From Dioszegia crocea (taxonomy: Eukaryota > Basidiomycota > Tremellomycetes > Tremellales > Bulleribasidiaceae), in NCBI GenBank assembly GCA_001600615.1, contig BCKK01000002.1, positions 1,952,809 to 2,016,808 of the forward strand: a DNA stretch of 64,000 nt, read 5' to 3'. This document shows positions 1-11,037 of this stretch, one piece after another; the stretch's first letter is position 1; the number at the start of each line of letters is the position of its first letter. Made by a program: the position numbers and the translations under genes. The notes beneath the pieces are model-generated. The model was not told the DNA's origin, did no database searches, and saw only the letters and a list, made by a program, of their open reading frames with translations.

Positions 1-3000
1 GGACCTGAACGTACTCGAGATGCCAATGAGTCCGTCACGTCCGTTCCTAGTCTGAGAAGAGTGTTGAAGGATGATGCAAAGGAAGAAGTCACTGAGCCTC
101 CCCAGCCGTCTTTATCCGTACTGGCGTATCTTTCATGCCCAGCGAAAGACGATGTAGCTGCCGGGGCAGGCGAAGGAAGGGCAGCCCCAAGATTCTCCTT
201 ATCTCGAGAAGATCGTGGTGGGGTTCTCGTCCCGATCGTTGGAATAGGTGTAGATCGGGGAGAGAAATTCACGCTCACGCTAGCCGATACAGTCCGCCTA
301 TACGAGCTAGGCGGGCCATCATCCGCTAGTCGTCTTCGGGTTCGGGGAGTCTGCCGTTTCTCATCAACCGAGATTTCAGACTCGGATAATGAGAGACTGG
401 ATGCAGAGGCGGGAACAGCGAGTGACGTCGGAGTCTGCTCGGTGATCGGACGAGGTGAAACCACTGATGGCGTAAAAATCGGATTGATCGAAGTTGTAAG
501 AACCGGATCTTGCCCCGCAGCTCGACTGATACTCTTGACGAGATCATCTATCCCTCCACCGCCATCTCTACCTCCCGATTGACCCGAGACGGGCTGGAGA
601 TTGAGCTCGAGAGAAGGTGCGTTTGGCGTCACGCTGAGTGGGAGACGACCGGTAGGGGGGAGAGACATCTCGGACCGTTTCTTAGTCAAAGCTCGGAGGG
701 GTAGGATTTCGCGGGGATTATCTCGTCGGCTGACCTCGATCTTCCACTGATTATCGGGTGTCTGAGCCGAGGTATGGCTGTTTGGAGATATATCGTTGGG
801 TATAGGTTTAGGGGAGCCGTTGCATAGCTCATTGAAGTATGCCAAAGACCTAGAAATCAGTGCTGTAACCTGCCCGGGAAGGGGGACGTACGATAAAGTA
901 TACGCTATGACACTCGCGGGCTCATCATCCCGAACCACTACTGAGCTTCCCGGTAATTTCATCCCCTTCTCTTTCCCTCCAGCCAGACCTGCTATGGCCG
1001 GAATGAGCGTATCGGCCTTTGACATCTCCGGCTTGTGAGCCAATCGCCAGGCATCTAATTGCTGCTGGACATTGTCGACCTTTGCCTGGACGAGCGCTTG
1101 TTGCTGGGGTGCGCCAGCGACCTCAGGCGACGACAGCTCCTTCATGATAACTTCCAGATCCGCTTTGACGCAGTCAAGAGTAGTATCGGCTGATCCGCCA
1201 ATTTCCGCCTGCAAATGATCAGAACCACAATATACTATGATCACATGGGTAGTGATGACTTACGAGCTTCCCCACCAAAGTCTCTACTTCATCCTTCCAC
1301 GCCCTTAGTACACCTTCCGCAATCTGCGCCTTCCCTTCCGACCCGCCATTCCGCTGTGCGCCTTGAGCGAAAGACTCCGACGCAGCTCTAGCGGCCTCGT
1401 TACCTAATTTGCGCTTAGCAACTAGGGGCCCGACTTGTAATTTAGGCAAGCGAGTATCGAGGACTGGCTGCGACTCGGATGTCAGGCGGAGTGTCAAGAT
1501 GGGGTTGGAGAGGACGTATGTGAAGTCTAGAATACCGGAGGATGTAGCTTGAGAAGCATGCGGACAGAGGGATTGAGGTATAAGCAAGGAGGAGTAAAAC
1601 ATCCTGGCACATTAGCCATAATCGTCCATGGCCAGACTCACAGTTCTAATAGCTTATTCCAGGACATGGCTTGGACGATTCCTAATTCCTGCCAAGCACT
1701 CTTCGTTCCGCATGAATCGCACTGCACCTGTGCCCGTATTCCGAGCCGGTCCCCTTCGCCTGACGGCCCCTGATCACCCCGGGGCGTCTTGACAACCTTG
1801 CCTACTACTCTTCTTCCGCCTGTAGCCCAAATCCTGAGGTGATCCCTCTCCGCTACGCCGCAACCCGGACGACCACAGACCGGTTCCCACGACCCCGATT
1901 CGTCAAATGTATGACTGTCGGCATTATCGTCTTTTGCCTTCTGCGACTCGTCTTCCCCATCGACCGATTTTGAGCCAGAAGCATCGGCTTCGCCCTCATC
2001 TGCCCCACCTCCGACCTCACCGGTGATCCCAAGATCATCCGCCAACTCCGACATGTAATCTTCGATAGACATATCCGACGTCGGATCATAGTACCGATGA
2101 ACCGACCCAAGAGGTTTCGTACAAGCCAATACCGTCCTCTCCCCTACCTTCTCCTTATCCTCTGGCACTTCCTCCACTCCAATCCAAAAGACATATTCGA
2201 TCCTCTGCAATCGACACCATCCGTCCCATCCCTCAAGGTTCCCCGCCAGACTGGCTAGACCAGACCGAATATCCCCGCCTAGCCTATATCCTAGTGCCCT
2301 CCCCCGGACCTCTTCAATCCGCGGCGGGACCGCTAGAGGCTGACCCGACGGTAATCCGTCAATACCTGTACCCGTACTTGCTAATGAGCCCGATGTGGCA
2401 TTTGACAGAGCCGATCCAGTCCGCCAGGCAGATATCGTACCTGCCCTGAGTCTGGGTCCGGCGGGCGTGTTTGACCATTGTGGCTGGGGGGTCACGGCGC
2501 CCGAGCCTGAACCGCCATTCTCCACCTTGATTTCCTCACCTGCCTTCTCGCGTCGAATCCTGTCTTCATCGTGGACGCGAAGTAGGATTGGCGGTAAGGG
2601 AAAGATGAGACCTGGAGTGGTAGAATGTAGCATTCCGCCTATATGCGCCAAAAGGTGGAGATGCCGGTCGATCCCGCCCATGGGGTGAGTAGGATGTGTC
2701 GGTGGCGGGGTATAACAAGGCGGAACGTCGTGGGATTGGGGGATACTGGTCAGGCGTCCGCGCGCGATGCTGGGTTTCCGGTGTAGAATGAGATCATCAA
2801 TCTCGTCCTCTGATCCGCCCGGCTCTTCAACTTGAGCAATCTGCGACACTCTCCTTTTCCCCAATAGACCATCCCACATTCCTCTCTTTACGCCTTTCCC
2901 ACCTTCCGATGATCCCAGGCCCAATTTGGCGAAGAAACCTCGCCGTCCGCCAGACCCGTGACTGTTGGCTCGACCGAGGTTAGGGCTAGATGGGCGGGGT

Positions 3001-4813
3001 ACGTCGATTGTAGTCCGGCTGCGCTTGCCTTCTGGTTTTGGAGGGATACGGGGAAGTTGTACTGGATCTGGTTCACGCGGTATTGAGAATGCGTCCAGGA
3101 GTGACAGCTCAAAAGTATGAGATTGGATCGTGTAGATCTGGTCATGAGCGTGATGGCGAATGGATATCAGAGGGGGAACTTACAATTGCTTCAAAGACCT
3201 TTTCCAATCCTCGGCGCTCCTCCTCCCGCTTCACTCCTCTTATGACGATTGTGCCGCCTACAACTCCGACCTCACCCCTTCCTGCAGCTTCAACCGGTAT
3301 ATCCAACCCAGACCCGGCAACAATGACATTCTCCGAGCTGTCCTTGTCCGGTTTCCTTCCATGGCCCCTCTCCGTCCCTGACCATGTCGATTCGTGACTA
3401 TCTACCGTTTCGTCATTATCCGTTCCGCTATCGTCTCCGTCATTACTGTCGTTATCGTCGTTATGGCCCGTCGAAAACCCCTTTGCTCTCCTTCTCATCG
3501 TGCTTGATATCCTCCTTATGAGTCCTTCCTGTCCTCGAAGCAGCGCGAATCTCCCAGGAACAAATTCCATCTCAACCTTTCCATCTTCGGCAGCTACCGT
3601 CATTTCGCTCCATTTATTCCCAAACCATCCCCCTAATGCGCCCAGACCCCCACTCCCGGTTCCGCCAGCAGCACCGGCAGAAAATGAGCCATGTCGAGTT
3701 CTGCTGGATCCACCTTCAGGTCCAGCTGAGCCCTCTCGGCCAGACCGAAGAGTGGATTGACTCCTGGCTGATCCGGAAGTATATGCGGGCGGTGGCGAGG
3801 TGAATGACAGGCAGATGATGGGTTTCAGCAGAGGGGGTAGAGGTTGAGCCGGGGTGGCTCCGTGGGGAGATGATGAGAGAGAAACGAGGGATTGGGCAGA
3901 GTATACCGAGTTGGCGTAGGAAGAGTAGGCTTGTGGGAAGGCGCCGGGTATTTCTCGGACCGGCGCGCGTTGCGGTGGTGGCTCTGCGGAGTCAGCTATC
4001 GTTCCAAAGGAGGTATATGTAGAGGGATAAAGACTCTCGCAGGACTGCTTCGGGATGGTTAAGTTATCAGAACTTACCGTCCAAGACCTCCCAACCCTCT
4101 TTCTGCGACTCTTTCAGAGCCAAGAAGCCCTTCAGCCCCCTTACCTGCCGAGACCATTCCTCGACTTCGTCAGGGGACTCTGGTCCCGGCCGGATCGGAG
4201 TCTGAGCGGTGTGCTGAGGTTCTTCGGCATTCGATGAACCAGACTGGTCCCGAGATCTGCTGGATGACGCGATTGATGGCGAACGATGTCCCTTTGTCGG
4301 TGTAGTTGTCGTTGAAGTCAAGGCTGAGGGGAGCAGGCCTGCACCAGGAATGCGCAGCCCAAGTCCCCGGACTACGTTTTCGGAACGCTCGTTTACCGTA
4401 GCATCCTTTGCTGGGGCAGTCATCTCCTGCGATGTCTTCTCGCGTCTCCAAGCCTGTCTCCTCAGTCTCGCTCCGGCCGTCCACCCATCCCAATCACACC
4501 CCAAGAGCCCTTCTTTTCCACCTCCACCATCCTTTAAGACGACGCCCCATATCGCCTGCTCTATCTCCGCGAGACGCTCAGGAGACCATAAAGGTCTATC
4601 TGGTACTTGATTCCGATTTGACGGTCCCGGTAAGCCTTCGTCGGGCGGCGCGGTCTGCTGAGTGAGGAATTGATGCAAGAGGGCCCGTAGATGCAGGAGG
4701 TACGTAGGCGGGAGACCTTGCAGATTCTTCCGTGGAGTACGAGGTGGATGAGATGAGGTGGCAAACGCTTCTGGCAGTGATGAGCCCGGGATATCGGCTC
4801 TGCGTGCTGACAT
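1..4813 (-). CDS. FAB1: FAB1-like phosphatidylinositol-3-phosphate 5-kinase, 3' end off the left edge
   Basis: Predicted to make PI(3,5)P2 on endosome/vacuole membranes, although the kinase domain would lie beyond base 1. The start is the ATG at 4813, the first after an in-frame TAA. Visible exons are 4813-4078, 3983-3184, 3107-1642, 1603-1264, 1208-892 and 849 to the edge, about 1,500 residues. A degenerate chaperonin-like (GAC) segment ends in GTIVIRGVKREEE, matching the family's GCTIxLRG strand. The Cys-rich CCR region follows, with CGRPGCGVAERDHLRIW, CDSCGTKSAW and MSWNKLLELMFYSS, then CPHA. The linker before the kinase shows VVVRDDEPASVIAYTLS, typical of PIKfyve/Fab1 just upstream of the catalytic domain. 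No FYVE Cys pattern is seen in the N-terminus. The sequence after 849 is a Ser/Pro-rich linker open to the edge. It is divergently transcribed from the complex I subunit gene. Confidence 0.85.
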
Positions 4814-5188
4814 CTCGGCTGTGACTGCCCAAGAGGCGGAAGTGGGTGATGTGGTTGAGGATGAGCCCTTATCTGAGCCCAGTCTGCGAGATACAGGCGA
4901 TTATACAGGCACTCTCGAAGCTCATCCCCTATTGTTTGAGATGAGACTAGTGTGTAATCATGGGGGAATAGGGAGGCTTGCCATACCCTCAAACATGGTG
5001 CGATGCGTGGTGGCGACACCCGGTTTCATCCTGGCCGGCGCACGGGTCTCACCCTGTTACCGAGTCGCTTTGATAAGTCCACGTCATCCAGGTCCCCCCC
5101 CAAGCAGACCGGCCAACCGCATCCTTCGCATACTATACATGCTGGATACCTCCTATATACCGCCTATCCCTCACACAAGTCACCCAAA
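4814..5188. promoter_or_regulatory. Divergent promoter between FAB1 and the complex I subunit
   Basis: These 375 bases separate two genes that point away from each other. A TATATA stretch lies at 5154-5159, about 30 bases before the plus-strand ATG, so it may lie in the leader rather than act as a TATA box. No convincing coding frame was found here; the open frames in this stretch have no splice-consistent continuation. Confidence 0.4.
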
Positions 5189-6040
5189 ATGAGAGCAGGA
5201 ACCAGCGTTATCCGAAATGCCGCAGCGGCAGCCGGCAAACCGAAGCCCATGTCGGCAGATTCAACGTTATATCACGTAGCCCCGACTGTACGTCTGCCTT
5301 GTTGTCCTGCTTAAAAGAGGTGGAACTCCGCGCTGACCTCCTTAGGGCTTCTGGAAAAAGTTCCGTGAGTACTGTAGAGCACCTTAAATGAGAGACCAAG
5401 AGCTGACGCTTTGACAGGTGATGCCGTTGTCAGTAAGTCGTCAATTGTATCCCTCCAAGGCGTATCTGACAAAACCAGTCAACCCCGAGATCTCTTCCGG
5501 TCTACCCATCCCTACATTGCACCGATATCCTCAGCCCGGATCTCGTACGGAGCGATATGCCACTCCTGCTACGGCCGCTAGCGACCCCGCTTTCAACCCT
5601 TACTACAAGCGAGATGTAAGTCGAATCCGCTTCGTTGTTTTGAGATTAGCGTGCTGATTGTGTAGACCCGCCGAGCATACCCTCAGACCTCAACCATCAC
5701 CCAGTCTCACCTTACTTCCCTTCTTCTCGCCTCGCCAACTCTCGCTTCCCTACCATCGCCAACGACCGCCTCTGTCACACCCTCCAACTCATCCGCCATC
5801 TCCCCTCCCTCCGACTCGGATGCCGCGTCAGTCACGATTACAACCTCGGACGTACCGGCTCTCTCCTCCATCCTTGAGAAGATGTCTCCGGGTCAGGCCC
5901 TCTCTGGAAGTGGGGTATCTACAGGCACTGGCGGTGGAAGCCTCCCGCCTGCTCCACCAGGCAAGAAGTGGGTACCCCAGATGGGCGATGAGATTCCGCA
6001 CGGCGAGCACGCCTACTTCCCTATGATTGGGTACAAATAG
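5189..6040 (+). CDS. Mitochondrial complex I accessory subunit, NDUFA7/B14.5a (fungal NUZM, 21.3 kDa) family
   Basis: Accessory subunit of NADH:ubiquinone oxidoreductase in the inner mitochondrial membrane. Five exons fit exactly: 5189-5287, 5346-5364, 5418-5432, 5479-5615 and 5666-6040, giving 214 residues. The second and third exons are only 19 and 15 nt. Joined, they read YHVAPTGFWKKFRDAVV followed by INPEISSGLPIP, then NPYYKRDTRRAYPQ, and the protein ends GKKWVPQMGD...AYFPMIGYK. This matches the fungal 21.3 kDa subunit as I recall it and the short NDUFA7 core (LPxG...NxYxxRDxRR...). The Ala/Arg-rich first 20 residues could act as a mitochondrial signal. A second ATG inside exon 1, at residue 21 (MSADS), is an alternative start. 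The middle is a Ser/Thr/Pro-rich spacer. Confidence 0.8.
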
Positions 6041-6286
6041 TGTGGGGCATTGATCGGGGGTGGGGATCAGAGGGGTAGACTTTGCGTGCGGGATAGGAGT
6101 TGGGCGTATATGACGGCGCGGCGCGATGCAATCTTGGGGTTTCAGAATGCTGTCGCAGTGTACGCAGATCTCGTTCTCCCTACTGGCGCTCAGCAGATGG
6201 CAATCGTCGTACATGACTATTTACAATCCAGCCTATCCAATCAACGAGTGCAGGACTTATACACACCACCAGATGAACGACACTGG

Positions 6287-6948
6287 CTACTGCTCCCGAG
6301 CGGCATCAAGCAGGTACCTGAAGTAGGTGCACCCAAACGCCTCCCTCAACAAAAGTTCCTTCTCAAGTAACCACTTGACATCCGGCAAACAACGCTTCTC
6401 GACCTCCTCGTGACCTGGCGAGCCCGCATCCTCGTTGTTAATAGGGCCCAAAGGCAAGGGGATGACGCCAGGTAGGAAGCATTGCAGCAAGTGTACGATC
6501 TCGACGAGGGGCCCAATAGTCATGGCTTCGATACCGATATGGATGGGCTGGTGTGGACGGATGATTGTCTCGTTGTGCCCTGGAGGGAAAGTCTGGCGGG
6601 GGAGGAAAGAGTGGATAGAGGTAGGGATTTCAAGGATGATTGTGGTGGTTTGGGAGTCCGCGCGGCGTTAGAGGTGCATCAAGAGAGGCGTAAACTCTGT
6701 CATCTGTCGGATCAGCTCAGTCCGGGGAAGGCATATTGTACTACACTTACGCTGATAGACTTGATGACTCGCTCAAATCCACAGGACACGACCAAATCCT
6801 CGCCCATACTTTGGACGTAGGGAGCCACCTCCCCCCAAGCGCTCTCGTAAAAGTACGCCTCGCGCTGGAGCTTGCTGAGATGGTCGACACCCGCTTTAGC
6901 GACGTGCGAGATGGGTGCGGTAGAGGGAAGAGGGACAATGATGGTCAT
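6287..6948 (-). pseudogene. Unrecognised small protein gene interrupted by an in-frame TAA
   Basis: Exon 1 (6948-6751) starts at an ATG and reads MTIIVPLPSTAPISHV... to CGFERVIKSIS. It is followed by a textbook 47-nt intron with donor GTAAGTG, branch GCTGATC and acceptor CAG at 6706-6704. Exon 2 begins MTEFTPLLMHL and then meets TAA at 6670-6668. The same frame stays open for another 126 codons with protein-like composition, including TTTIILEIPTSIHSFLPRQ, GIEAMTIGPLVEIVHLLQC and VEKRCLPDVKWLLEKELLL, and stops at 6287. Either this is a recent nonsense mutation, or only a 77-residue product is made, or an unusual intron removes the stop. I do not recognise the family. Neither membrane segments nor a signal peptide are evident. 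Its 3' end faces the complex I subunit gene. Confidence 0.4.
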
Positions 6949-8236
6949 GATGGCGGCAAATCGGACGGGCGGGGGATTCTACTGTCTCGAGGTGAGGATC
7001 GGAATCATTATATACCACAAGACAAGTTACGAGCTTATCCGAAGGTCAAGCAGAACTATCGCTTATCGCTCGGCTTAGCGGACCTTATCGCCGGCGGTAC
7101 AACCCGGAAGATTGCGGGGTAGACGCCAAAGGGACCCAAGCGAGGATCATCACCCTCAAAGCTCGAACTTTGATACAAGTTATTCCAGATAAGAGATGGA
7201 TGTGGGGTCCGCGTCGGAACGAGGCGCAGATGGAAGGGGTCTGGATGGAAATTTGGGGGTGAGCAGGGACGAGGTGTGTGTGCGGGGCCATGTCAGTGTG
7301 TGTGTGGCTGAACTTTACTCAGGTTACCAGATTACCCAATTCACCCCGGGGTCCTTTGAAACGAGGTATGGGCAAAATGGGCCCGAGCGTGTCTCAGAGC
7401 ATGGACAAGCTCTGCTCTCTTGACTATACGTGACGCGTGAGTCCTGGCTGCTTCCCTAGATCGATAGACGGTGTGGTACACACACGACTTCCAGCATCCA
7501 GCTGATTGACTTTCAGGACAAACATCTGCCTCGAATGTCACCTCGGCACCTTTCTCGATTCTCACCCACGGGCACCCTTTCGCTTCCATCCCCTCTCCAA
7601 CCAGACCGGGAAGGACGCCGCTGAGCTTCCTTTGTCCTAGACGCCAAACACCAAACCCCCATTACACCCTGATTACCCCGTGTTCGCCCAGATCCCCCGG
7701 ACCTCTAGGCCTCTAGGCCCGCTCCTTTATCCTACTCCTCAGTTGTCTCAGGTGACCCCTCGCTACGCCCCCAAAAGTGTCTGGGTACTACGCATCGCAC
7801 ATGCACCTGCTGGCGTCCCGTCATTTCAACTACAAACCGATTGCTCGTCCCTATCCAACTCTGATCGTTCCACAGTCCTTTTCGCTTCAGTACTCCTCAT
7901 ACCTCGTCCTACATATCGAACACAAAATACCATATCGGCCTTGTTCGGCTTTCCGCCGGTTTGAAGTTTGGCTCAAACACCTGTATCCACACTCTCGCGT
8001 CGGAAAACTCGGCAAGGACCTACATCCATTGACTTCCTCGGCAGAAACGAGATCTCGGGACTCGTTTTTGCGTTTACGCCTGAAGCTTACCTTGTCGCCC
8101 CTCCGTGTGTACGAGTCGACACAGGGTGCTATAAGAAGGAACACACCAGACTGGGGATAATCCACCTCCCAAATCCCCGAGCTCCTTCTGTCCAACCCAT
8201 CATACATGTTAACCAATACTACAACGTTCCCTCATC
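6949..8236. other. Intergenic stretch upstream of the 6.3-6.9 kb gene and the His-rich gene
   Basis: About 1.3 kb lies between two divergent genes. Open frames exist on both strands (for example 7085-7291 minus, 7341-7589 minus, 7777-8160 plus), but none has a recognisable domain, consistent splice signals or a clear link to a neighbour. The stretch nearest 8236 is pyrimidine-rich on the plus strand, as expected for a fungal promoter and leader. Some of it may be untranslated leader of the gene that starts at 8237. Confidence 0.4.
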
Positions 8237-10692
8237 ATGCCTATTGAAAGTGAGTCTGCACCTCCCATTCCACCGCATCGCTACACCCTGAGGCGTGACA
8301 TCCCTCGTTTTTTGTTCCGATTCTTCGATAACTAGCTGACTTACAGCATCTCCCATACCCTTCGGCCATCTCCAACTCCCCTACACCCCTCTATTCGACC
8401 CCACAGCGCACCCAGACATCGCACCCCCTGGCACAGTCTACAGCGGCAGTGGCGGGGGCGGTATGATGGATATGGGAATGAGCATGGGTCCGCCTGTTGG
8501 CGTTGCTCGGGGGATGGGCACTGGATCTGGCCCTGGTTTGATACACCCTCTCATCAGCCACGGACCAGCCAGTGTGGCCGCGAGCGCAATTATCGCTCCT
8601 ACACCCGGAGCTGTCGCTGGTATGTCATCCACATCCTCGTTCGAGATTTTCGCCACTTTCCCATTTGGTACCCTTTGGCTAACAGACAGGACCCCATCGC
8701 GCCATCCCTGCTCTTCCCGATGCGGGGTATACTGCCCCGACCATGCGCGCAGCATCCATCACGGGTTATCCGCACAATCTGAATCCTATCGCCGGAATCC
8801 AAAGGGGGTTAGGACCAGGTGGCGAGGGATCAGTATACGCCGGAGGATCAATGTATGGTGCTCAGCAGCAGAGTGTTTATACCCCTTCGCCAACTGGTCA
8901 GACCCAATACCCGCCGCAGCAAATGGCGTACCAAGGCAGTACCCACTCGGATGGGTTTTCGGCCTCTCTACCCGCTCCGAGGCGGGCTCCAATTATCACT
9001 CCTCTCCCTCAGAGTCGACGCAATCCCCAGACTCAGTCATCACACAATCACGCCCACTCCGATGGTGAACGAGGACGACATCACGATCGTTCTCCCTCCG
9101 AAGCCTCCTCTCCCCATCGCCACCACTACCATCATCAGTCGGCGGAGGATGACGATGGGGCTTCCGATGCGTCATACTACGCCCAGCCTCGCCATGGTGC
9201 CAGGCGCCAACGCACTTCGTCTCAAGGCTCGAGCGCCTCCGAGTCGTCTAGTCCCGAGACTGTCAATCGTGACCAGAAGGAGAACAAGGGCAACCTACAT
9301 CGTCGGACCTTATCCAGCAACCATCAAGCCCCCGCTGGTCGACATCGTTCCCCCAGTATGTGCTCGCTTGATCATGAGCATTCACCATCTCCCTCTTCCC
9401 CACTCCGAGCTGCCGATGGAGCGAGAGGGAGAACATCACCTCCGGATCGGCGGTCCACCTTGGGGCCGGAAGATGAGTCAGCTGCGGCAGGTGCGGGTTT
9501 GGCGGAGATGCACTTGAATGAGCCCCACAGACCACGTCGATCCTCTCACTCCTATGCGTCGCAGGATGAGAATGGTCGCACTGGGTCGATCGAGGGCGGC
9601 AAGGACAAGGGGACGGCGGGTCGGCGGCCAAGCATGCCGCGCCAGAAGTCGAATCTGCGGCCTATCGAGGGCAGCTTGTCGGACTCGGAGCACATTGAGG
9701 CTAGGCGCAGCTCGATCAGAGAGAGATCTACCAGTCGTCTCAGGCGAAGGAGCAAAGATGATGCAGATGTGCATGGAGATGTGGCGGACGGGGAGGGAAC
9801 TCGGAGGCGATCTCCCAAGTCTCCTGGATCCGGACAGGAGGCGGATCGGGAGGAAGCAAATGTGAATGGTCGAGTGAGGAGGGTAGCTTCGTCTCGTCGC
9901 TCGCGCAAGCATGCGGATCATCGAGGTCAGGTGTCGGCGTGTGAGGACGACGGACAAAAGGGCCAAGAATCGCCATACCACCGACCGCACCTTGCCGTCG
10001 ATTACTCCCCTACGCTCTCTCCTCATTCGGGCCGTGACTACCTTGATCCCGATCCAGACTCGCGCTCCCGTCGTCATTCTCACGATCACCGACATCATTT
10101 CTCCGATGAACACCATCGTCAACATGAGTACGAGCACGACGATGCCCCTCAACACAGACACAGAAGGACCAACTCCGAGGCCAGCCAGCCGCATCCTCGA
10201 ATGCATCAGCAACATGCACATCGCGAGTATGCGGCCCCTCCGCAGGCTGGCACGCTTTATCCGGGTCAATCCGCTTCCCTCGTTGGCGGAGGATGCGATC
10301 CCAACGGTCAATACCCGCATCAATCCCAGCATGCTGTTCCGGCCGGATATGGCCATGCCTATTCGAGCGGCCAGACTTTCGTGCCGCACGGCGATGGCGG
10401 ACAGGCGGTTCAGCCCTTCCCACAGCAGCAGTCTCCGCAGATGGGCATGGGTCCGCCAGGGCAGATTTTTGATGATGGAGCGAGTGCAGCGGGAACAGGT
10501 TTGACATTTATGGATGGGGCGATGGGCGGGCGTGTGAGTCAGTATGGACTGCCAAAGTATGCGCATAATCCAAAGGTGGACTATCGGAGGTATGTCTACC
10601 CATTCTGGAGTTTGATTGATGCCGATTTGGGCGGTTGCTGATGTCACAGGTTCTGTGTACAAAGAGGCAATGCAGATGTGTTTATCGAGTGA
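8237..10692 (+). CDS. His/Ser/Arg-rich low-complexity protein, function unknown
   Basis: Four exons (8237-8249, 8347-8619, 8690-10589, 10650-10692) join in frame to 742 residues. The first coding exon is only 13 nt (MPIE plus one base). The N-terminus reads TSPIPFGHLQLPYTPLFDP, followed by a Gly/Met-rich run (GGGGMMDMGMSMGPP). The bulk is low complexity: Ser/Arg/His-rich, with clusters such as HRHHYHH, HHRQHEYEHDD and HRHRR, plus Gln/Pro/Gly-rich tracts near the end. A short ordered-looking tail, YGLPKYAHNPKVDYRR then FCVQRGNADVFIE, straddles the last intron and is the part most likely to be conserved. No known domain was recognised. Composition suggests an intrinsically disordered nuclear or cytoplasmic protein; this is inference. 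Confidence 0.75.
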
Positions 10693-11037
10693 TGATGGTC
10701 GAAGCACACAGTGTATCTATCGAGGGTGGAGGCGTGATGTGTATTCCTAGTCTTGCCAAGTGTTAAGGATTCCCAGTTGCTTGTTGATTACTTTGAGCGC
10801 CATTGTGGAAACGGCGCAATGTTGTGTATGATGAGCGTAATCGAATGTATGCATAAACTGTGCATCTAAGGCCTGAGCACCTGTCTAAGACGAAACTGAT
10901 ACGCACTACAATGACCGTAATCCCGATACTTCCTAATGAATATCGTTTCCCAAAATCTGACAAATACTCCCAGATCGACATCAATCTTCACCTCCACATG
11001 GACCCACGACTGCCGACAGATGTTATAGCTTTCCATT
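10693..11037. other. Convergent 3' intergenic region
   Basis: The 345 bases lie between two genes that converge (the His-rich gene on plus, the RTA1-like gene on minus). The region is AT-richer than its surroundings and should hold both 3' untranslated regions and poly(A) signals. I see no coding frame or RNA gene in it. Confidence 0.4.

Noticed and set aside
61..582. A 173-codon plus-strand open frame at the left edge
   Set aside because: It is opposite the Ser/Pro-rich linker of FAB1, begins at a TTG, and has no domain or splice support.
6736..7122. Plus-strand open frame over the interrupted gene
   Set aside because: The minus strand has a clean intron and more protein-like sequence; the plus frame begins with a non-ATG start and has no recognisable motif.
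7341..7589. Minus-strand open frame upstream of the interrupted gene
   Set aside because: It has no splice connection to the exon at 6948, no domain and poor composition.
9478..10707. A 409-codon minus-strand open frame
   Set aside because: It lies opposite the His-rich gene, whose exons join in frame with good splice sites. The antisense frame is a by-product of GC-rich, Ser/Arg-heavy codons and shows no domain.
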